Positions 57,290-64,000 of a stretch of DNA of 64,000 nucleotides are shown here, in pieces. A program made the translations under genes and the position numbers. Under the pieces are notes generated by a model. It ran no database searches. It saw only the letters and a program-made list of their open reading frames with translations, and was not told the DNA's origin. Every line of letters starts with the position of its first letter. The first letter of the stretch is position 1. The stretch covers positions 62,001 to 126,000 of the forward strand of contig NZ_CP094241.1 in the NCBI RefSeq assembly GCF_022749495.1, read 5' to 3'. The DNA comes from Neisseria macacae ATCC 33926 (GTDB lineage Bacteria; Pseudomonadota; Gammaproteobacteria; Burkholderiales; Neisseriaceae).

Positions 57290-59176
57290 CTATTTCGCCC
57301 CTTTAAACCCGCGCTTCAAATGCACCATCAGCAACGCCACTGCTGCAGGGGTTACGCCGGAAATGCGGCTGGCTTGCCCGACGGTTTCGGGTTTGTGCTG
57401 GTTGAGCTTTTGCTGCACTTCGGCGGATAAACCTTTGACTTTGCTGTAATCGATGTCGTCGGGTAACTTTAGGGTTTCGATGTCGCGGCGGCTGTCGATT
57501 TCTTCGTTTTGGCGGTCGATATAGCCTTGGTATTTGACTTGGATTTCGACTTGTTCGATGACTTCGGCAGAGAGGTTTTCAGGCGACCTTGCGCCTTCGA
57601 GCGTCATCAGTGCGGCGTAGTCGAGGTTCGGGCGGCGCAGGAGGTCGTGCAGGTTGGCTTCGCGGCTGAGTTTTTGTCCGAACACGCGGATTTGTTCGTC
57701 TTCGGCGAGTTTTTGCGGCGTATACCACGTTGTTTTCAAACGTTGGATTTCGCGTTCGATGGCTTCGCGCTTTTCGTTGAACATGCGCCATTGTTCTTCA
57801 CCCACCAAGCCGATTTTGTGGCCGTCTTCGGTCAGACGCATATCGGCATTGTCTTCGCGTAGTTGCAGGCGGTATTCGGCGCGGCTGGTGAACATGCGGT
57901 AGGGTTCGTTCACGCCTTTGGTGATGAGGTCGTCCACCAATACGCCGAGATAGGCTTGTTCGCGGCGCAGCAGGAGCGGGTCTTGTTCGCGGACGTATTG
58001 CACGGCGTTTGCGCCTGCGAGCAGGCCTTGCGCGGCAGCTTCTTCGTAACCGGTCGTACCGTTGATTTGTCCGGCGAAGAAGAGGCCTTGGATGGTTTTG
58101 GTTTCGAGGCTGGCTTTGAGGTTGCGCGGGTCGAAGTAGTCGTATTCGATGGCGTAGCCGGGGCGCAGGATATGGGCGTTTTCAAGGCCTTTCATACTGC
58201 GCACGAGCGCGATTTGGATGTCGAACGGCAGGCTGGTGGAGATGCCGTTGGGGTAGTATTCGTTGGTGGTCAGGCCTTCGGGTTCGAGGAAAATCTGATG
58301 GCTGTCTTTGTCGGCGAAGCGGTTGATTTTGTCTTCGATCGACGGGCAGTAGCGCGGGCCGACGCCTTCGATTTTGCCGGTGAACATGGGGCTGCGGTCG
58401 AAGCCTGAGCGGATAATGTCGTGTGTTTTCAAATTGGTATGCGTAATCCAGCAGGACACTTGGCGCGGGTGCATTTCGGCGTCGCCGCGCACGGACATTA
58501 CCGGAACGGGCGTGTCGCCGGGCTGTTCGGTGAGCCGGGAGAAATCAATCGTGCGCCCGTCGATACGCGGCGGCGTGCCGGTTTTCAGACGACCTTGCGG
58601 CAGGTTCAATTCGCGCAAACGTCCGCCCAGCGATTTGGCGGCGGGGTCGCCGGCGCGGCCGCCTTCGTAGTTTTCCAAACCAATGTGGATTTTGCCGGAC
58701 AAAAACGTGCCTGCGGTCAGCACGACGGCGCGGGCTTTGAATTCCACGCCCATCGCGGTCATGACGCCTGAAATACGGTCGCCGTCGAGGGTTACGTCGT
58801 CAACCGACTGCTGGAAGAGGTCGAGGTTTTCTTGGTTTTCCAGCATCTCGCGGATGGCGGCTTTGTACAGGATGCGGTCCGCCTGCGCGCGCGTGGCACG
58901 AACCGCTGCGCCTTTGCTGGCGTTCAGACGGCGGAACTGGATGCCGGATTTGTCGGTGGCCAACGCCATCGCGCCGCCGAGCGCGTCGAGTTCGCGCACA
59001 AGATGGCCTTTGCCGATGCCGCCGATGGACGGGTTGCACGACATTTGTCCGAGCGTTTCGATGTTGTGTGTGAGCAAAAGCGTCTGCGCGCCCATGCGTG
59101 CGGCGGCAAGCGCGGCTTCCGTGCCTGCGTGGCCGCCGCCGACGACGATGACGTCGTAGGTTTTGGGGTAAATCAT
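57290..59176 (-). CDS. mnmG: tRNA uridine-5-carboxymethylaminomethyl synthase MnmG (GidA)
   Basis: 628 residues from the ATG at 59176, which aligns with family length; two in-frame starts lie 3 and 6 codons upstream. FAD motif VIVVGGGHAGTEAALAAARMG, QMSCNPSIGGIGKGHLVREL, RGPAVRA-like SKGAAVRATRAQAD, FAGQINGTTGYEEAAAQGL, and the C-terminal MnmE-binding helices ending GVTPAAVALLMVHLKRG. With MnmE (partial at 62748-64000) it installs cmnm5U34 in tRNAs. An uptake-like sequence and variant AGGCGACC lie inside. Confidence 0.97.
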   Translation of the reverse strand: MIYPKTYDVIVVGGGHAGTEAALAAARMGAQTLLLTHNIETLGQMSCNPSIGGIGKGHLVRELDALGGAMALATDKSGIQFRRLNASKGAAVRATRAQADRILYKAAIREMLENQENLDLFQQSVDDVTLDGDRISGVMTAMGVEFKARAVVLTAGTFLSGKIHIGLENYEGGRAGDPAAKSLGGRLRELNLPQGRLKTGTPPRIDGRTIDFSRLTEQPGDTPVPVMSVRGDAEMHPRQVSCWITHTNLKTHDIIRSGFDRSPMFTGKIEGVGPRYCPSIEDKINRFADKDSHQIFLEPEGLTTNEYYPNGISTSLPFDIQIALVRSMKGLENAHILRPGYAIEYDYFDPRNLKASLETKTIQGLFFAGQINGTTGYEEAAAQGLLAGANAVQYVREQDPLLLRREQAYLGVLVDDLITKGVNEPYRMFTSRAEYRLQLREDNADMRLTEDGHKIGLVGEEQWRMFNEKREAIEREIQRLKTTWYTPQKLAEDEQIRVFGQKLSREANLHDLLRRPNLDYAALMTLEGARSPENLSAEVIEQVEIQVKYQGYIDRQNEEIDSRRDIETLKLPDDIDYSKVKGLSAEVQQKLNQHKPETVGQASRISGVTPAAVALLMVHLKRGFKGAK

Positions 59177-59338
59177 GTGGGTCATGTGTTTCAACGGGCC
59201 TAATGGTTTCAGACGACCTCTTTTCTCTGACGGAGGTCGTCTGAAAATATAATGAATTCAAAAATAAACGTGGGATTGTACGCTTTTTCGGGGGGATTTG
59301 ACAGGTGGAAAGGCGCTTGCGGGTACGGGATGGGGAAA

Positions 59339-60060
59339 GGGTCGTCTGAAAACGGGGATGAACGAGTTTCTCTACAAACCCGAATCTAAAGGTTTTCAGA
59401 CGACCTCGTTTTAACCTGAAACCTACCCCCTCTCCCGTCCGGCGGGAGAGGGCTGGGGAGAGGGTGGCTCTTAGGGTTACACAAATCCGATTTTGCCTAA
59501 ACCCCACAAAGCCACCCCCATCCTGGCCTTCCCCCGCCGGACGGGGGAAGGGACAAGTTGCTGTTGCAGCCACCCGTAGCGTGGGCTTTGCCCACGAGAT
59601 AAATAACGTACACGGTTTCCCGATTCAGGTTATCAGACTGTGGATTTCGTGGGCAAAGCCCACGCTACCAGAGTTATTCCAATCCCGTGTTGATTGAATA
59701 AATAAGGTCGCCTGAAAACGGGTGTAGAACGAGTTTCTCTAAAACCCGAATCTCAAAATTTTCAGACGACCTTGTTTCAACCTGAAACCTACCCCCTCTC
59801 CCGTCCGGCGGGAGAGGGTTGGGGAGAGGGCGGCTCTTAGGGCTGCACGAATTTGCTTTTATTACCTAAACCTACAAAGCCACCCCCATCCTAACCTTCC
59901 CCCGCTGGACGGGGGAAGGGACAGGTTGCCGTTGCAGCCACCCGTAGCGTGGACTTTGCCCACGAGATGAAAGCAAATGAGATTATTGTCTGACATGGTT
60001 AGACAGCAGATTTCGCGGGCAAAGCCCACGCTACAAATTTGGTTTGACCCAACCTACTTG
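59339..60060. repeat. Tandem duplication of a ~365 bp composite repeat
   Basis: Two head-to-tail copies (about 59339-59703 and 59704-60060). Each has, in order: uptake sequence ...CGAGTTTCTCTA... reversed uptake sequence; CCCTCTCCCGTCCGGCGGGA hairpin; CCTTCCCCCGC hairpin; TAGCGTGGGCTTTGCCCACG; and its inverted copy. The later parts match 16750-17003. The second copy's first uptake sequence is mutated to GGTCGCCTGAAAAC. Confidence 0.85.
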
Positions 60061-60068
60061 AATTAAAC

Positions 60069-60115
60069 AAAAAGGTCGTCTGAAAACCTCAACATTCGGT
60101 TTTCAGACGACCTTT
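60069..60115 (-). terminator. FKBP gene terminator (uptake-sequence hairpin)
   Basis: AAAAAGGTCGTCTGAAAACC / GGTTTTCAGACGACCTTTC. Confidence 0.8.
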
Positions 60116-60158
60116 CGCTCAGTTCAACGTAGAAAATCGATCCCAACGCCGTCAGGCA

Positions 60159-60488
60159 TTATTCATAAACTTTCAACAGCTCTACTTCAAACACCAATGT
60201 CGCGTTAGGCGGAATCACGCCGCCGGCGCCGCGTGCGCCGTAGCCCATTTCGGCGGGAATGGTCAGCTTGCGTTTGCCACCTTCCTTCATGCCGCCGAAA
60301 CCTTCGTCCCAGCCTTGAATGACCTGACCCACGCCCAGCGTAATCGTCAGCGGCTGACGGCGGTCGAGGCTGGAGTCGAATTTGGTGCCGTCTTCCAGCC
60401 AACCGGTGTAATGTACGGTAATTTCCTTGCCTTTCACGGCCTCTTTGCCGTGACCTTCCTGCAAATCTTCAATAATCAAACCGCTCAT
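60159..60488 (-). CDS. fkpA: FKBP-type peptidyl-prolyl cis-trans isomerase
   Basis: 109 residues, a single FKBP domain without signal peptide. KGKEITVHYTGWLEDGTKFD, LGVGQVIQGWDEGFGGMKEG, KRKLTIPAEMGYGARGAGG and IPPNATLVFEVELL carry the conserved aromatic pocket residues. Cytoplasmic in form; the gene symbol follows common Neisseria annotation and is uncertain. Monocistronic. Confidence 0.85.
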   Translation of the reverse strand: MSGLIIEDLQEGHGKEAVKGKEITVHYTGWLEDGTKFDSSLDRRQPLTITLGVGQVIQGWDEGFGGMKEGGKRKLTIPAEMGYGARGAGGVIPPNATLVFEVELLKVYE

Positions 60489-60582
60489 GTTTTATCCTTT
60501 CATAGCGTTTTCAATCAGTTAACAATATCGACTCTTCGATATTCCGCGCTGAAGGGTATCATAGCTGCCGTTTCCGATAAAG

Positions 60583-60628
60583 CAAAAGGTCGTCTGAAAA
60601 CGGATGGATACGTTTTCAGACGACCTTT
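60583..60628 (-). terminator. Uptake-sequence hairpin terminator
   Basis: CAAAAGGTCGTCTGAAAACG / CGTTTTCAGACGACCTTT, 20 bases past the small exported-protein gene. Confidence 0.8.
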
Positions 60629-60648
60629 CAATTTCAACCGATTAGCAA

Positions 60649-60909
60649 TCAATTTGAGCCGTTTTGCAACGAACGGGCATAGGTGTCGTTGTAGCCGATG
60701 TCGGTGATTTCGCGCACGCCTGTGGCAGGTGCGGTGAATTTCACGCGGTCATCATCCTTACGCATATCGTGCGCGTCGTGATATTCGACTTGGGTTAAGC
60801 CCGGAATGGGGCCGGAGTCGTTGGCATGGTTCCATTCAGGAATGCGGCTGTCGGCGAAAGATGCGGCGGCGGCAACGGCGATGAGGGAGGCGAAGAGTGC
60901 TTTTTTCAT
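60649..60909 (-). CDS. Small exported protein, unknown function
   Basis: 86 residues from the ATG at 60909, with AAGGAAAG upstream. Signal peptide MKKALFASLIAVAAAASFA. Mature part is hydrophilic without cysteines: IPEWNHANDSGPIPGLTQVE, YHDAHDMRKDDDRVKF, then VREITDIGYNDTYARSLQ. Likely periplasmic. Family not recognised. Confidence 0.7.
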   Translation of the reverse strand: MKKALFASLIAVAAAASFADSRIPEWNHANDSGPIPGLTQVEYHDAHDMRKDDDRVKFTAPATGVREITDIGYNDTYARSLQNGSN

Positions 60910-61222
60910 GATACTTTCCTTATGATGTTGAATATAAAAGATGAACTGCATAGGCGTTCAAGCGATGGAAAGCATTTTATTAATTTCGTTTTGATTGATA
61001 AATATCTATTTTATTGAAAGAATATTTACTAATAAGAAACAATATGCCCTAACCCGTTTTCAGACGACCTCCGGTCAAAACTTATCCACAATGGTGCAGC
61101 GGCGTAGCCCATTCTTGTTTCACGGTTTTATAGTGGATTAAATTTAAATCAGGACAAGACGACGAAGCCGCAGACAGTACAGATAGTACGACAAGGCGAG
61201 GTAACGCCGTACTGGTTTAAAG
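60910..61222. other. Intergenic region with DnaA-box-like site and Correia element
   Basis: AT-rich promoter area of the small exported-protein gene, a single reversed uptake sequence (about 61058-61072), TTATCCACA at 61082-61090, then most of a Correia-type element. Confidence 0.6.
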
Positions 61223-61235
61223 TTAATCCACTATA
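61129..61235. repeat. Correia-type element (107 bp) overlapping a gene end
   Basis: Complete element. Its right terminal repeat supplies the last codons and the stop codon of the DUF2061 gene (61223-61405). Confidence 0.9.
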
Positions 61236-61405
61236 TTTTTTTCGTAACGTCGCCATGCCTGTTCGTGGAAATAGAAAACGACGGTGTTGGCAAGCGGTTC
61301 GACCAGCGCGACTGCGCTTGAGATGCCGATGCTGCCGGTCAAAATATAGGCAACGCCGAACGCGGTGGCGAAATGTAAAATGGCAAAAGTCATGGTTTTA
61401 ATCAT
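61223..61405 (-). CDS. DUF2061-family small membrane protein
   Basis: 60 residues from the ATG at 61405. Two membrane segments (FAILHFATAFGVAYILTGSI and ISSAVALVEPLANTVVFYF) followed by HEQAWRRYEK, the typical DUF2061 ending (E-x-x-W). The final residues IVD and the TAA stop are read from the Correia terminal repeat, so the original C-terminus was replaced by insertion. Inner membrane, function unknown. Confidence 0.82.
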   Translation of the reverse strand: MIKTMTFAILHFATAFGVAYILTGSIGISSAVALVEPLANTVVFYFHEQAWRRYEKNIVD

Positions 61406-61534
61406 GATGGTTTCCTGATATGGTGATGTCTGTATGGTTCGGATAATAACTATTCTCAACTATGCCGTATATTTTGAATATTTTATTCAAAATTAGTTTA
61501 TTTTAATCATTATTTTATTTTTGATAGGTAAAAC

Positions 61535-62485
61535 ATGAATCCACTGTGCATTGCCGTTCTCGACCGCGACACGCTTGCCGACCGTCCGTTTGACTTTGAT
61601 TTTCCGCATACTTTAAGCAGCTATGGTTCAACTGAGGCGCATCAGACCGCCGAGCGCATACAGGGCGCGGACATCATCATTACCAACAAAGTCGTGATTT
61701 CCGCCGAACACATCGCCGCCAACCCGCAGCTCAAACTGATTGCGCTAGCCGCGACGGGCGTCAACAATGTTGACCTTGCTGCCGCCAAGCAAGCGGGCGT
61801 GAGCGTGTGCAACATCCGCGCTTACGGCAATGAATCCGTGGCGGAACACGCGTTTATGATGATGATTACCCTGATGCGCAACCTGCCTGCCTATCAGCGA
61901 GACGTTGCAGCAGGCTTGTGGGAAAACTCGCCGTTTTTCTGCCACCTCGGCGCACCGATGCGCGATTTAAACGGTAAAACACTGGCGATTTTCGGTCGCG
62001 GCAACATCGGACAGACGCTGGCAACTTATGCACAGGCGTTCAAAATGAAGGTCGTGTTTGTCGAACACAAACACGCCGAAACCGTCCGCGACGGCTACGT
62101 TTCCTTTGACGAAGCCGTCCGCACTGCCGACGCGCTGTCGCTGCATTGCCCGCTCACGCCGGAAACGGCAAACATGATAGGCGAAGCCGAGTTGCAACAG
62201 ATGAAGCCCGGCGCCATCCTCATCAACTGCGGGCGCGGCGGCTTGGTTGATGAAGCCGCTTTGGTTGCGGCGTTGAAATACGGCCAAATCGGCGGGGCAG
62301 GTTTTGACGTGTTAACACAAGAGCCGCCGCGCGACGGCAACCCTCTGCTGAAAGCTCGACTGCCCAACCTTATTGTCACGCCACACATTGCATGGGCAAG
62401 CCAAGAGGCCGCCAACCGTCTGTTTGACATCCTTGTGGACAACATCAACCGCTTCGTCGCGGGCAATCCGCAGAATCTGGTTTGA
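61535..62485 (+). CDS. hprA: D-2-hydroxyacid dehydrogenase (glycerate/hydroxypyruvate type)
   Basis: 316 residues. Nucleotide fold IFGRGNIGQTLATYAQAFK (near residue 150), the catalytic Arg in INCGRGGLVDEAALV, Glu in FDVLTQEPP and His in VTPHIAWASQEAANR. Substrate-side motif ATGVNNVDLAAAKQAGVSV. NAD-dependent reduction of 2-ketoacids such as hydroxypyruvate. GATAGG precedes the ATG. Monocistronic. Confidence 0.9.
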   Translation: MNPLCIAVLDRDTLADRPFDFDFPHTLSSYGSTEAHQTAERIQGADIIITNKVVISAEHIAANPQLKLIALAATGVNNVDLAAAKQAGVSVCNIRAYGNESVAEHAFMMMITLMRNLPAYQRDVAAGLWENSPFFCHLGAPMRDLNGKTLAIFGRGNIGQTLATYAQAFKMKVVFVEHKHAETVRDGYVSFDEAVRTADALSLHCPLTPETANMIGEAELQQMKPGAILINCGRGGLVDEAALVAALKYGQIGGAGFDVLTQEPPRDGNPLLKARLPNLIVTPHIAWASQEAANRLFDILVDNINRFVAGNPQNLV

Positions 62486-62527
62486 TGCCGATAGCCCTTA
62501 GCCCTGTTGATAATTTTGTGAACAATT

Positions 62528-62563
62528 TAAAAGGTCGTCTGAAAATTTTCAGACGACCTTTTT
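62528..62563 (+). terminator. hprA terminator (uptake-sequence hairpin)
   Basis: TTAAAAGGTCGTCTGAAAA directly facing TTTTCAGACGACCTTTTT. Confidence 0.8.
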
Positions 62564-62681
62564 GTATGTTGATATTTTTCAATGAATTAAGTTTAATTTG
62601 ATTGAATTGGGATGAGGTTCAAATTGTGGATAAGTTGTGAGCAATCCGTGGATTTCGTCAAAAACCAATGCTTTCAAACGG

Positions 62682-62726
62682 CAAAGGTCGTCTGAAACCT
62701 GAATCTTGGTTTTCAGACGACCTTTC
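62682..62726 (-). terminator. mnmE terminator (uptake-sequence hairpin)
   Basis: CAAAGGTCGTCTGAAACC / GGTTTTCAGACGACCTTTC, 22 bases past the mnmE stop codon. A TGTGGATAA nonamer lies at 62625-62633 between the two hairpins. Confidence 0.8.
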
Positions 62727-62747
62727 GCGTATGGATAAGGTTTAATC

Positions 62748-64000
62748 TTATTTGCCGATACAGAAGCGCGAGAAAATCACGCCCAGCAAATCGTCGGCGG
62801 TAAATTCGCCGGTGATTTCGCTGCACGCGTTTTGGGCGAGGCGCAGGTGTTCGGCGAAAAGCTCGATTTGGTTGTTGTCGCAGAGGGCGGCATTTTCCAG
62901 CTCGGTTTCGGCTTCGTGCAAGGCGTTGAGGTGGCGGCTGCGGGCGAGGAACAGGCTTTCGCTTTCGCCCTGCCAGCCGACTTCCTGCAACAGCGCGTGT
63001 TTGAGCAAGTCGAGACCCGCGCCGGTTTTGGCGGACAGGCTGATGACGGAGTCCGCGCCGGTTTGCGCGAGGCCGTCTGAACGGACGGCGACGGGTTCGC
63101 CGGTCAGGTCGGCTTTGTTGTGGATTTCGATTTTTTTCAAACCTTCGGGCAGGCTGTTCAAAATGGCTTGGGTTTTGGCGTTCACGCCTTCGCGCGGGTC
63201 AATCAGAATCAGGGCGACATCGGCTTCGGAGACGGCTTTGCGGCTGCGCTCGATGCCGATTTGTTCGACCACGTCGTCGGTTTCGCGCAGGCCGGCGGTG
63301 TCGATGATGTGGACGGGCACGCCGTCGAGGGTGATTTGTTCGCGCACGGTGTCGCGGGTGGTGCCGGCGATGTCGGTTACGATGGCGATGTCGTCGCCCG
63401 CCAAGGCGTTGAGCAGGCTGGATTTGCCGACGTTGGGTGCGCCGACGAGGACGACGTTCATGCCTTCGCGCAAAATCGCGCCTTGTTCCGCGCTGGCGAG
63501 GACGGTTTTCAGACGACCTTGCAGGGCTTGGAGCTTGCCGCGCGCGTCGGCGGCTTCGAGAAAATCGATGTCTTCTTCGGGGAAGTCCAGCGTAGCTTCG
63601 ACCAGCATCCGCAGGGTGATGAGGTCGTCCACCAGCTCGTGTATGTGTCGGGAAAACGCGCCCTTGAGCGAACGCAATGCCATGCGTGCGGCGGACTTGC
63701 TGGAGGCGTCGATGAGGTCAGCGACGCTTTCGGCTTGGGCAAGGTCGAGTTTGTTGTTGAGGAAGGCGCGTTTGGTAAATTCGCCCGGCTCCGCCATGCG
63801 CGCCCCCAGTTCGAGGCAGCGCGAGAGCAGCATGTCCATCACCACAGGGCCGCCGTGTCCCTGCAATTCAATCACGTCTTCGCCGGTAAAGCTGGCGGGG
63901 GCGGCGAAGTAGAGCAGGATGCCGTTGTCTAGCGGCTGCCCGTCGCCGCCGAGAAAGTCGGTGTAAAGCGCGGTGCGCGGTTTGGGCGTTTTGCCGCCGC
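62748..64000 (-). CDS. mnmE: tRNA modification GTPase MnmE (5' end outside the window)
   Basis: The frame is open to the window edge; an internal GTG at 63875 is not the start, because residues upstream (GGDGQPLDNGILLYFAAPAS, FTGEDVIEL) are the conserved N-terminal domain. G domain: VVLVGAPNVGKSSLLNALAG (G1), DIAGTTRDTV (G2), DTAGLRETDD (G3), NKADL (G4). C-terminal FCIGK carries the conserved Cys. Works with MnmG in tRNA wobble-uridine modification. Contains a native uptake sequence and an AGGCCGTCTGAA variant (63070-63081). Confidence 0.97.
   Translation of the reverse strand, partial: GGKTPKPRTALYTDFLGGDGQPLDNGILLYFAAPASFTGEDVIELQGHGGPVVMDMLLSRCLELGARMAEPGEFTKRAFLNNKLDLAQAESVADLIDASSKSAARMALRSLKGAFSRHIHELVDDLITLRMLVEATLDFPEEDIDFLEAADARGKLQALQGRLKTVLASAEQGAILREGMNVVLVGAPNVGKSSLLNALAGDDIAIVTDIAGTTRDTVREQITLDGVPVHIIDTAGLRETDDVVEQIGIERSRKAVSEADVALILIDPREGVNAKTQAILNSLPEGLKKIEIHNKADLTGEPVAVRSDGLAQTGADSVISLSAKTGAGLDLLKHALLQEVGWQGESESLFLARSRHLNALHEAETELENAALCDNNQIELFAEHLRLAQNACSEITGEFTADDLLGVIFSRFCIGK

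Larger units (their letters stand above)
59177..60158. other. Almost 1 kb without genes, filled by repeats
   Basis: Upstream of mnmG. Contains an uptake sequence pair near 59205-59248, the tandem composite repeat (59339-60060) and the FKBP terminator. Short open frames on both strands read through repeats and are not genes. Confidence 0.7.

Overview
The window is chromosomal DNA of a commensal Neisseria. The diagnostic signal is the 12-base DNA uptake sequence AGGTCGTCTGAA, present dozens of times and usually as inverted pairs that form transcription terminators. From memory this is the 'mucosa' dialect (N. mucosa/sicca/macacae group), not the meningococcal ATGCCGTCTGAA. Eleven Correia-type elements (TATAGTGGATTAA ... 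TTAATCCACTATA), dRS3 repeats and the gene content agree with this.

Layout. 0-6 kb: wrbA end, a TSUP exporter, two pairs of paralogous exported proteins, metG. 6-17 kb: rnpB, a repeat-rich surface lipoprotein with a TbpB-like barrel, xseB-ispA, gnd, ggt, lpxC, gapA. 17-31 kb: an intact IS630-type element, an L,D-transpeptidase-like/BamE-like pair, trmO, pncA, waaC, etfBA, a YigZ protein, purD, a TsaC-type gene, an adhesin-E-like lipoprotein, recQ, an IS3-type element. 31.6-35.3 kb: DoxX, HvfA-like Cys-rich RiPP precursor, MNIO maturase (DUF692), DUF2063 partner, ECF sigma factor and a 56-residue zinc anti-sigma factor. 35.7-40.8 kb: two Ala-rich lipoproteins (one a cytochrome c), tRNA-Lys, ptsI-ptsH-EIIA, hpt. 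41-48 kb: repeat array, a TPR/DUF2971-like protein, Lig E-type ligase, an MBL hydrolase, a probable orphan immunity gene, an acyl-CoA dehydrogenase. 48-64 kb: bioC, bioH, comF, trmL, rlpA, yjdM, a possible small RNA, ftsY, tRNA-Thr, a decayed island with an SDR gene, mnmG, a tandem repeat block, FKBP, hprA and the 3' part of mnmE.

The most notable higher-order signal is a likely replication-origin domain. The lpxC-gapA intergenic region holds three perfect TTATCCACA DnaA boxes in one orientation, a fourth near match and an AT-rich block. More boxes flank it, two parS-like sites (TGTTTCACGTGAAAC) lie 5-8 kb to the right, and gene orientation changes from mostly minus on the left to mostly plus on the right.

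The most notable gene system is the ECF-controlled MNIO/RiPP cassette. Its precursor gene is followed by an intrinsic terminator before the maturase gene, as expected when much precursor and little enzyme are needed. Horizontal exchange shows in foreign uptake-sequence dialects around the SDR gene, in AT-rich accessory genes, and in mobile elements inserted into uptake-sequence hairpins.
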